Origin: Burkholderiales bacterium
GTDB taxonomy: Bacteria > Pseudomonadota > Gammaproteobacteria > Burkholderiales > Burkholderiaceae
Assembly: GCA_947447845.1 (NCBI GenBank)
Contig: CANFNO010000175.1
Location: forward strand, 1-6,318
DNA length: 6,318 nt
Direction: 5' to 3'
Part shown: piece after piece, positions 1 through 5,270 of the stretch
Numbering within the stretch: position 1 is the first letter of the stretch
Layout of the letters: each line of letters starts with the position of its first letter
Notes under the pieces: generated by a model
Database searches by the model: none
What the model saw: the letters and a program-made list of their open reading frames with translations, nothing else
Told to the model about the DNA's origin: nothing
Translations under genes and position numbers: made by a program

Positions 1-1253
1 CCCACACCTTGGCCGAAGTTGGGGCGCTGGTAGACGCTATGAAATGGCTCGCGGGCCTGCAGCTGACCAAGCCACTGCTCCATCAGCGGAACAATGCGCG
101 CCACTTCCATCAGCCGCGCCAGCACGCGTGTGCCCACGCTTGCACCATGCGCTGCCACCGCCGCGCGCACCAGGGGCTGCCCATCCACCAACTGGCGCGC
201 AATGGCACCGGTCTCCATCACCGCACCATTCAGACGCGGTGCTTTGTTCCAGGTGTAAGCACCAGGTTTGTCCAGCAGCGGTTCTGTGATGCCCTGCGCC
301 GGGTGTAGCGGGCTCTGTGCATCCGTGAGCCAGGCGTGGCGCGGGTCTTCCGTAATTTCACTGGACTTCAGTTTCGAAAGTGTGGCCGTGTCGGCGGTCC
401 AGACGCCCTGCGCAAAACTATGGTCACCTTCAGAACCGTTTGCATTGGCATAGGCGCCATAGCTCATAAAGCGCTTTGAACCCGTGCCCAGGGTGTTGAG
501 TTGCGCGTCCTGCGTGATTTCCAGAAACAGCGCCAGATCACTGCCCGCCGCCTGCGTGTGCCAGCTTTGCAAAGCGGCCAGCGTGGCGAGTTCGGTAAAC
601 GATTCAAGCGACGTGCCAAACAGCGTGCTCTCCAGAAACTGTCGCATCTCACGCACCTTGGCGCGCATGCGCAGCACCTCGTTGGGCTCTAACGCACGCG
701 AAGAACCGCCGGGCAGAACTGAGCCCGTGTGCGGCCATTTGCCGCCCAGTGTGCCCATCAGCGCAAACCAGCGCGCCCGTGCTGCCAGCAGGGCGCGGCT
801 GCCCTCGCCGCCGCCGCCATTTCCATTACCACCGCCAGTCCCGCTCACTGCGGCAAAACGCTTGTTTGCCTGCGTAAACCAATCACGCTTGGCATATACC
901 GGGCGCGTGAAGTCCGGCATAAAGAAGACATAAAAGTGCGTCAGATGATCGGCCAGGTTTTCGCAGGCCAGCATCAGGTTGATAGCCAGTTGGCCGTTGG
1001 GCGGTGGCGTCACGCCAGCCGCATCGGCCAGGGCTTTGGCGGCAGCCACCGATTGCGATACCGAGCAGATGCCGCAAATGCGCGGCACGATGGTTAGTGC
1101 ATCCATCGGCTCACGCCCGATCAGCATGTTCTCAAAGCCGCGATAGAGCGGCGCGTTGACGCGTGCCGAGCGCACGCGGCCCTCCTGTACTTCAAGCTGC
1201 ACTTCGAGGTCACCCTCGACGCGGTTGAAGGGTCCCAGAATCAAACGCGACAT
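1..1253 (-). CDS. hoxC: Regulatory [NiFe]-hydrogenase (H2 sensor) large subunit HoxC/HupV, 3' end beyond window
   Basis: This is the large subunit of the cytoplasmic H2-sensing hydrogenase. It would carry the Ni-Fe site that binds H2 and, with HoxB, signals to the kinase HoxJ. About 417 residues are visible without a stop; the family is usually near 480, so the C-terminal L2 motif (DPCxxC, two nickel ligands) lies off the left edge. The N-terminus has the FNRVEGD motif (residues 9-15). The L1 motif RICGIC gives nickel/iron ligands C60 and C63, followed by SVSQ with Q67, where catalytic hydrogenases usually have His. I62 and F110 match the bulky gas-channel residues described for the Ralstonia sensor. 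KWPHTGSVLPGG is also typical. Residues 138-151 form an unusual Gly/Asn-rich stretch. The ATG lies 6 bp after the hoxB stop, which indicates co-translation. Assignment to the sensor class rather than a catalytic enzyme rests on the SVSQ motif and the neighbours. Confidence 0.95.
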   Translation of the reverse strand, partial: MSRLILGPFNRVEGDLEVQLEVQEGRVRSARVNAPLYRGFENMLIGREPMDALTIVPRICGICSVSQSVAAAKALADAAGVTPPPNGQLAINLMLACENLADHLTHFYVFFMPDFTRPVYAKRDWFTQANKRFAAVSGTGGGNGNGGGGEGSRALLAARARWFALMGTLGGKWPHTGSVLPGGSSRALEPNEVLRMRAKVREMRQFLESTLFGTSLESFTELATLAALQSWHTQAAGSDLALFLEITQDAQLNTLGTGSKRFMSYGAYANANGSEGDHSFAQGVWTADTATLSKLKSSEITEDPRHAWLTDAQSPLHPAQGITEPLLDKPGAYTWNKAPRLNGAVMETGAIARQLVDGQPLVRAAVAAHGASVGTRVLARLMEVARIVPLMEQWLGQLQAREPFHSVYQRPNFGQGV

Positions 1254-1256
1254 ATA

Positions 1257-1267
1257 CCCTTAGCTCC
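1257..1267 (-). promoter_or_regulatory. Ribosome binding region of hoxC inside the hoxB stop region
   Basis: On the minus strand GGAG (1264-1267) lies about 10 nt before the hoxC ATG, and AAGGG (1257-1261) sits closer, overlapping the TAA stop of hoxB. Either can serve as the Shine-Dalgarno sequence. The position implies that ribosomes finishing hoxB feed hoxC, in keeping with equal subunit production. Confidence 0.5.
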
Positions 1268-2264
1268 GCTTGCCGCTCTTGCGCGACACCGGCGGCAGCA
1301 CCAGGTGGGCGGCAGTGGCGTTTTGTTTGACGCGCTTGGGCGTGGCGCTTTTTGAAAGCGAAGCCAGCGCCACAAACCACGCCTTGGGCATGTCGGTTGG
1401 CAAGCCAATCGGAATGCCGGCCAGCTTGGGTGTGGCCTCAAAGGAGTGGCCCGGCGTCTGGAAGCCCGGCTCGGTGCAATTGATGCAGGCAAAGCCGCCG
1501 CGTGTGCACGAGCCGTCGGTGTTCCACAGCCGGATGTTGCAATCAGCATGCGCTTGCGTGCCCTTGCAGCCCATGTGTTCCATCATGCAACCCAGGTCGG
1601 ACGGCTTGGAGGCGCTGGCTTTGAATTCGTAATACTCGTTGCGCGTGCAGCCGTGGTGCACCAATTGGTCAGCGTAGAAACGCGGCCGGTTCAAACCGTC
1701 CAGATCGGTCTCCTTCAGGCTGCCGTCGGCCAGAGTCATGAGCGTGTCGGTTACCCAGCCCGGATGCGTGGGGCAGCCCGCCACATTCACCACCGGCAAG
1801 CCGGCCTTGGCACGAAAGTCCTTGCCCAATAGCCCACCAACATGCTCGTCTTCGAATTGCAGGCCACAGGCTTGCGTGGCATTGGCCCCGGTGGCGCTGA
1901 TGCCGCCCCAGGCCGCGCAACTGCCCACGGCCACCACGTGCTGCGCCACTGTGGACAACTGCTCGAGCCAGTGCATCATGGATTTGTCGGTGCCAGCCAG
2001 CATGTGAAAGCGCCCGGTGTGATGCGGCCCGCGCAGAACGGCACCTTCCAGGCACAGCACATCCAGGCGCGTGCGGCCTTGCAGGCAGTCATCCAATATC
2101 TGCAATAGCTCGGAGCCGGACTCGAGGCTTAGCGACGGATGCCACACGAGCTTGATGTCCAGCGATTCCAGCATGGCAGCAAAGTCCGGCGTATCAGCAC
2201 ACAGCAGCGACATGCTGCAACCACCGCAACCACCGCTTTGCAGCCAGAGCACATTGAGGCTCAT
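1260..2264 (-). CDS. hoxB: Regulatory [NiFe]-hydrogenase (H2 sensor) small subunit HoxB/HupU
   Basis: This 334-residue protein is the iron-sulfur subunit of the H2 sensor, passing electrons between the HoxC active site and the signalling partner. It begins directly with the mature fold ([16 protein letters not shown]): there is no twin-arginine signal peptide and no C-terminal membrane helix, so it should be cytoplasmic, unlike the uptake enzyme's small subunit. Likely proximal cluster ligands are C13 or C16, C116 (VGSCAAWGG) and C164 (VAGCPTHPG). Distal ligands are H203, C206, C226 and C233. The medial region has C242, C253, C260 and C263, with Ala rather than Pro before C260, which fits a four-iron rather than a three-iron cluster. 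The tail after about residue 280 is basic and Ala-rich; in Ralstonia the HoxB C-terminus is needed for sensor oligomerisation and kinase contact. The ATG overlaps the hoxA stop by ATGA; the upstream Shine-Dalgarno is weak, so translation is probably coupled. Confidence 0.96.
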   Translation of the reverse strand: MSLNVLWLQSGGCGGCSMSLLCADTPDFAAMLESLDIKLVWHPSLSLESGSELLQILDDCLQGRTRLDVLCLEGAVLRGPHHTGRFHMLAGTDKSMMHWLEQLSTVAQHVVAVGSCAAWGGISATGANATQACGLQFEDEHVGGLLGKDFRAKAGLPVVNVAGCPTHPGWVTDTLMTLADGSLKETDLDGLNRPRFYADQLVHHGCTRNEYYEFKASASKPSDLGCMMEHMGCKGTQAHADCNIRLWNTDGSCTRGGFACINCTEPGFQTPGHSFEATPKLAGIPIGLPTDMPKAWFVALASLSKSATPKRVKQNATAAHLVLPPVSRKSGKRS

Positions 2265-3736
2265 TGGAGTGGCCCATCCAGTCCTAAGCGCGCCAACTTG
2301 GCACGCAGGCCCACGCGTGACAGCCCCAACTCTTCAGCAGCGCGCGTCTTGTTCCATTGGTGGCGCAGCAGGCATTCGCGCAACACCACCGCTTCAATGG
2401 CTTCCAGCCGTTCGGCCAGGGTGCCGCTAGCGGGCATAGCCGGCGTGCTAGCGCCACTGCTTTGTGCGTAGGGTCCGAGTTGTCCGTTCAGCACCTTGGT
2501 GGACAACGCACGCGCACCGATTACCGCGTCGTCACACAGGGCCACGGCGCGGCCGATCTCGTTGCGCAGTTCGCGAATATTGCCGGGCCAGGGGTAGGCC
2601 AAAAGCGTGGACAGCGCATCGCTGCTGAATTGCAGACCACTGCGCCCCAAACGCGCCGCCGCTTCCTGCAACATCTTGTGGGCGATGGCGCTGATGTCTC
2701 CGACCCGCTCGCGCAGCGGCAGCATGGTCAGCGTAGTCTCGGCCAGGCGGTAATACAGGTCTTCGCGGAAACGCCCGGCCTGCACATCAGCTTCCAGATT
2801 ACGGTGGGTGGCGCAGACGATGCGCACGTCCACCGGTATGGCACGCGCCGCACCCACAGGCCGCACCTCGCCCTCTTGCAGCACGCGCAACAGCTTGACT
2901 TGAAAGGCAGGCGTGGTCTCGCCGATTTCGTCCAGAAAAAGCGTGCCTTTGTGGGCGCGCTGGAACAGGCCCATGTGGTCGTCAAAAGCGCCAGTGAAAG
3001 CGCCGCGCTTGTGGCCGAACAGTTCGCTCTCCAAGAGAGAGTCGGTAATCGCAGCGCAGTTTTCCACTACAAACGGGCCACTCTGGCGCGGGCTGGCATA
3101 GTGGATGGCACGCGCCAACAGTTCTTTGCCGCTGCCGGACTCGCCCTGCACCAGCACCGAGATGTCGTGACGCGCGAGCCGTGCCGCCATTTCGCAAACG
3201 CCATCCAGCGGGCTGCCGGGCGCTCGCACGATGCGTTCAAAGTCAAACAGGGCGCGCGCTTCATTCAGGCGCTGGCCGCGCCGGGCGCGCATGGCATCGG
3301 GGCTGTTACGCAGGTCCAGCTCAATGCGATTGACTTCGTGTCGAAGGCTGCGCGCCTGCACCGCGCTGCGCACCACGCCCAGCAGATGCTCGGGCATCCA
3401 GGGCTTGAGCACGTAGCGGAAGATACCGGCTTCATTGATGCCGGCAATGATGTCTTCGCTGTCCGAATAACCGGAGATGACGATGCGCGCGCAGTCCGGC
3501 CAGGCATCGCGCACCTCTTTCAAAAAGGCCACGCCGCTCATGTCAGGCATGCGCTGGTCGCACAAAATGATGTCGATGGTGTGCCTTGCCAGCAGCTCAC
3601 GTGCCTGCGCCACAGAGCCCGCGCAGTGGATGCTGAATTCCTCTTCCAACGTGCGGCGCATGGTCTCCAGTGAGCGAGGCTCGTCGTCCAGTAGCAGGAT
3701 GCTTGGTAGTTCGGCGGTGGCGGCGCTGTGAGACAT
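2261..3736 (-). CDS. hoxA: Hydrogenase response regulator HoxA/HupR, NtrC-family sigma-54 activator
   Basis: This 491-residue transcription activator of hydrogenase operons has three intact domains. The receiver (about residues 11-125) has the acidic pair D17/D18, phosphoacceptor D60 (LCDQRMPDM), S88 and K111. The AAA+ domain (about 165-405) has Walker A GESGSGKE (198-205), the sigma-54 contact loop GAFTGA (245-250), Walker B LFLDEIG (266-272) and WPGNIREL (383-390). A Ser/Ala/Pro-rich linker (about 424-438) leads to a Fis-type helix-turn-helix (about 454-486). In the HoxA/HupR family the unphosphorylated form activates, and the kinase (HoxJ/HupT) switches it off when H2 is absent; this is family knowledge. 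The ATG at 3736 has only a weak AAAGA-like ribosome site, and no alternative Met occurs before residue 26. It sits downstream of hypE, but separated from it by a repeat element, and overlaps hoxB. No truncation or lost motif is seen. Confidence 0.96.
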   Translation of the reverse strand: MSHSAATAELPSILLLDDEPRSLETMRRTLEEEFSIHCAGSVAQARELLARHTIDIILCDQRMPDMSGVAFLKEVRDAWPDCARIVISGYSDSEDIIAGINEAGIFRYVLKPWMPEHLLGVVRSAVQARSLRHEVNRIELDLRNSPDAMRARRGQRLNEARALFDFERIVRAPGSPLDGVCEMAARLARHDISVLVQGESGSGKELLARAIHYASPRQSGPFVVENCAAITDSLLESELFGHKRGAFTGAFDDHMGLFQRAHKGTLFLDEIGETTPAFQVKLLRVLQEGEVRPVGAARAIPVDVRIVCATHRNLEADVQAGRFREDLYYRLAETTLTMLPLRERVGDISAIAHKMLQEAAARLGRSGLQFSSDALSTLLAYPWPGNIRELRNEIGRAVALCDDAVIGARALSTKVLNGQLGPYAQSSGASTPAMPASGTLAERLEAIEAVVLRECLLRHQWNKTRAAEELGLSRVGLRAKLARLGLDGPLQ

Positions 3737-3818
3737 GTCTTTATTTTGTGCGTGCTGGGTTGGCTAAACGTTGCTTATTTGGATTTTCTTGGAAGACTTG
3801 TTACTTTGGTGTGTTTAT
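3737..3818 (-). other. AT-rich leader between hoxA and the inverted-repeat element
   Basis: These 82 bases before the hoxA ATG are clearly richer in A and T than the flanking genes and contain no open frame of note. No convincing sigma-54 (-24/-12) site reads toward hoxA here, and no strong -10/-35 pair was found. It would form the 3' part of the hoxA untranslated leader if transcription starts inside or beyond the repeat element. Confidence 0.5.
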
Positions 3819-3823
3819 TTACT

Positions 3824-3865
3824 CCCCCATTTTTTACTCCCCCATCCCCCAACCCCTTACCCCCC
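3824..3865 (-). other. Potential G-quadruplex in the left arm (hoxA leader strand)
   Basis: Read on the minus strand, which is the hoxA-sense strand, there are G-runs of 6, 4, 5 and 5 separated by TAA, TT and AT, then a fifth run of 5 after ten bases. Four tracts of at least four G with loops of two to three bases meet the standard pattern for a stable quadruplex, in DNA or in the untranslated RNA ahead of hoxA. Formation is predicted, not shown. Confidence 0.6.
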
Positions 3866-3879
3866 GTCGGGATAAGGGG
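3853..3879. repeat. Hairpin within the left arm
   Basis: CCCCTTACCCC (3853-3863) pairs with GGGATAAGGGG (3869-3879) in ten of eleven positions around the loop CCGTC. The mismatch (C3860 against A3872) is a transition relative to the right arm. Confidence 0.7.
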
Positions 3880-3917
3880 AGCTTAATGCGGACAGCCGAT
3901 TTGGCTTCTACGCGCCG

Positions 3918-3946
3918 AATATATAAATAAGTGCGAGAGGTGTGAT
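3918..3946 (-). promoter_or_regulatory. Candidate sigma-70 promoter inside the element, reading to hoxA
   Basis: On the minus strand ATCACA (3941-3946; four of six matches to TTGACA) and TATATT (3918-3923; five of six matches to TATAAT) are separated by exactly 17 bp in an AT-rich patch. Transcription would start near 3911 and give a leader of about 175 nt holding the left arm. Published work on Ralstonia describes weak constitutive hoxA expression plus read-through from upstream, which fits, but this site is a motif guess. Confidence 0.3.
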
Positions 3947-3981
3947 GGATGTGATGGGGGCCACAAGTGCGGCAAGTGCGG
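3941..3981. repeat. Two tandem 9-bp duplications in the element core
   Basis: TGTGATGGA (3941-3949) is followed at once by TGTGATGGG (3950-3958), and CAAGTGCGG occurs twice in perfect tandem (3964-3972 and 3973-3981). Both units are nine bases, five bases apart. The first pair overlaps the candidate -35 region. Confidence 0.65.
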
Positions 3982-3998
3982 TGCGCTGAAAAACGCGT

Positions 3999-4031
3999 CG
4001 TCATTGAGGGCGTAGCCGAAGTGACGCAATC
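3999..4031. repeat. Short REP-like palindromic repeat in the element core
   Basis: CGTCA (3999-4003) and TGACG (4022-4026) are inverted copies enclosing GGC-GTA-GCC, followed by CAATC. The general form CGTCATTG...GTAGCCGAAG...CAATC resembles the dispersed CGTCATTGCGAG-type intergenic repeats seen in many bacterial genomes. The resemblance is from memory. Confidence 0.45.
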
Positions 4032-4055
4032 AAATCGGCTGTCCGCTTTAAAGCT

Positions 4056-4082
4056 CCCCTTACCCCGACGGGGGGTAAGGGG
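4056..4082 (-). terminator. Strong hairpin downstream of hypE; possible weak terminator or attenuator
   Basis: CCCCTTACCCC (4056-4066) and GGGGTAAGGGG (4072-4082) form a perfect 11-bp stem with a 5-base loop. In the hypE-sense direction it is followed by AGCTTTAAA, so there is only a three-T run and it is not a classic intrinsic terminator. It lies about 60 bp after the hypE stop and could slow or partly stop read-through into hoxA. Confidence 0.35.
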
Positions 4083-4112
4083 CTGGGGGATGGGGGAGTA
4101 AAAAAATGGGGG
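4070..4112 (+). other. Potential G-quadruplex in the right arm (plus strand)
   Basis: This is the mirror copy of the left-arm motif: plus-strand G-runs of 6, 4, 5 and 5 with loops TAA, CT and AT, and a fifth run of 5 at 4108-4112. Here the G-rich strand is the one used as template for hypE-to-hoxA read-through, so the transcript would carry the C-rich complement. Confidence 0.6.
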
Positions 4113-4144
4113 AGTAATAGCGCCCTCGCGCAGAGTAAAAAGCA

Positions 4145-5209
4145 TCAGCAAATCCGAGGAAGTTGTTCCCCGCTCAACCAATCAACAACCCTACGTCCAC
4201 CAAGTCGCGTCTGCATCTGCACAAAGCAATGCGGGTCAACCGTAACCGTTCCAATCCGGCACGAAGCCAAACCCAATGGATGCGCACGCAAACAAGCCAG
4301 CGCCGCATCAGCCACGTCAGAAGCGCAGACCACAATCACTTTGCCCTCATTGGCGATATACAGCGGGTCCAACCCCAACAACTCACACGCCGCTTCCACC
4401 TGTGGCAACACCGGGATGCTGCTCTCATCCAGCAACATACCCACTTTGCTTTGGCGTGTGATTTCGTTCAACGTCGTGGCAAGCCCGCCGCGTGTCGGGT
4501 CGCGTAGCACATGCACGCTGCCCGCAGGCAGGGCCGCCAGCAAGTCCGCTACCAAACCATGTAGCGCCGCAGTGTCGGACTCGATGGTGGTTTCAAAATC
4601 CAGCGACTCGCGGCTGGAAAGAACGGCCACGCCATGCTCGCCCAGCGTGCCGGATACCAACACCACGTCGCCCGCACGCGCCTGATCTCCGCCGATATTT
4701 ACACCCGTCGCGACGACGCCGACGCCGGTGGTGCTGATGAATACGCCGTCGCCTTTGCCTTGCTCCACCACCTTGGTGTCGCCGGTCACGATGGGCACAC
4801 CGGCCTCGCGTGCGGCAGTTCCCATGCTGTTGGCAATGCGTTGCAGGTCGATCAACGGATAACCCTCTTCCAGAATAAAACTGGCCGACAGATACAACGG
4901 CCGCGCGCCTTGCATCGCCACATCGTTGAGCGTGCCATGCACTGCCAGGCAACCCAAGTCGCCTCCGGGAAAGAAGATGGGTGACACCACGTGGGCGTCC
5001 GTGGCCATGACCAGTCGAGCGCCTTGTAGCAGCTCGGGCGGCAGTGGCAGTGTGGCGCCATCGTTGCCTTGGCGCAGGTATTCGTTGTCAAAGGCACGCA
5101 GAAATATTTCTTCAATCAACTGCGCGCTGGCGCGGCCACCCGCACCGTGGTTCATATCCACGCGGCCATGCTTGATGTCGAGTGGGCGTATATATTTTTC
5201 CTTGGTCAC
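4145..5209 (-). CDS. hypE: Hydrogenase maturation protein HypE (carbamoyl dehydratase)
   Basis: HypE takes the carbamoyl group from HypF on its C-terminal cysteine and dehydrates it with ATP to a thiocyanate, giving the CN ligands for the HypC-HypD iron centre. The protein is 354 residues from the GTG at 5209 and belongs to the PurM/AIR-synthase-like ATP-binding superfamily. Typical pieces are DIKHGRVDMNHGAGGR (11-26), MATDAHVVSPIFFPGGD (68-84), GTLNDVAMQGARP (92-104), VTGDTKVVEQG (141-151), DPTRGGLATTLNE (237-249) and IANEGK (285-290). It ends in PRIC, with the catalytic Cys as the last residue (C354). The frame is open up to a TTG at 5242, but the GTG has AAGGA six bases upstream and gives a family-like N-terminus, so I prefer it. 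It follows hypD by 61 bp and is probably in the same operon. Confidence 0.96.
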   Translation of the reverse strand: MTKEKYIRPLDIKHGRVDMNHGAGGRASAQLIEEIFLRAFDNEYLRQGNDGATLPLPPELLQGARLVMATDAHVVSPIFFPGGDLGCLAVHGTLNDVAMQGARPLYLSASFILEEGYPLIDLQRIANSMGTAAREAGVPIVTGDTKVVEQGKGDGVFISTTGVGVVATGVNIGGDQARAGDVVLVSGTLGEHGVAVLSSRESLDFETTIESDTAALHGLVADLLAALPAGSVHVLRDPTRGGLATTLNEITRQSKVGMLLDESSIPVLPQVEAACELLGLDPLYIANEGKVIVVCASDVADAALACLRAHPLGLASCRIGTVTVDPHCFVQMQTRLGGRRVVDWLSGEQLPRIC

Positions 5210-5215
5210 AAGATT

Positions 5216-5220
5216 TCCTT
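5216..5220 (-). promoter_or_regulatory. Ribosome binding site deciding the hypE GTG start
   Basis: AAGGA on the minus strand lies six bases before GTG 5209. Just upstream is a small hairpin GTGC-GAA-GCAC (5222-5232). The upstream TTG at 5242 has no comparable site and would add eleven residues unlike the start of HypE proteins. Confidence 0.7.
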
Positions 5221-5270
5221 CGTGCTTCGCACTGCGGTGCAAGCTTGCTTGGGGCGGCCCGGCGCTGCGC

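Larger units (their letters stand above)
3819..3903 (+). repeat. Left arm of the inverted repeat
   Basis: The arm begins TTACTCCCCCAT, repeats ACTCCCCCAT after a T-run (a 10-bp direct repeat within the arm), then continues through CCCC tracts, a hairpin (3853-3879) and ends with GACAGCCGATTTG. It pairs with 4031-4117. Confidence 0.85.
3819..4117. mobile_element. Inverted-repeat element of about 299 bp (MITE-like or REPIN-like) between hypE and hoxA
   Basis: The left arm (3819-3903) and right arm (4031-4117) are near-perfect inverted copies: aligning one with the reverse complement of the other, I see about four or five differences (one T of a T-run, two A/G changes and a small difference around 3884/4047). 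The 127-bp core (3904-4030) carries no coding frame. Both outer ends read TA-CTCCCCCAT inward, so a TA is present at each boundary, as in Tc1/IS630-type miniature elements; no longer target duplication is visible. Each arm also holds its own hairpin, as in paired REP sequences (REPINs). There is no transposase in the window, so it would be non-autonomous. Which class it belongs to is inference; the inverted repeat is seen directly. Confidence 0.8.
4031..4117 (-). repeat. Right arm of the inverted repeat
   Basis: This is the inverted copy of 3819-3903. It starts CAAATCGGCTGTC on the plus strand and ends ATGGGGGAGTAA. It is two bases longer than the left arm: the homopolymer run has seven A instead of the six T seen in the left arm, and TTTAAA replaces the shorter TTAAT. 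Its outer end lies 27 bp from the hypE stop codon, so the hypE coding end is intact. Confidence 0.85.

Noticed and set aside
2357..3673. A 438-codon open frame on the plus strand opposite hoxA
   Set aside because: HoxA on the other strand has every family motif. The antisense frame shows no recognisable domain and is explained by the strong third-position GC bias of hoxA.
3759..3775. A sigma-54-like GG...GC pair in TTGGCTAAACGTTGCT
   Set aside because: The spacing between GG and GC is nine rather than ten bases, the flanks match poorly, and it points away from hoxA.
3819..4117. CRISPR array or integron attC site
   Set aside because: There are only two arms in inverted orientation, no regularly spaced direct repeats with unique spacers, and no integrase or cas gene nearby.
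3834..4181. Small open frames (86-115 codons) over the repeat element, with the peptide SPIPQPLTPRR encoded from both arms
   Set aside because: The shared peptide simply reflects the inverted repeat; there is no ribosome site, and one frame runs into the end of hypE.
5239..5248. Palindrome GCAAGCTTGC between hypD and hypE as an operator
   Set aside because: A single 10-bp palindrome inside a 61-bp intergenic gap of one operon, with nothing else to support a binding site.
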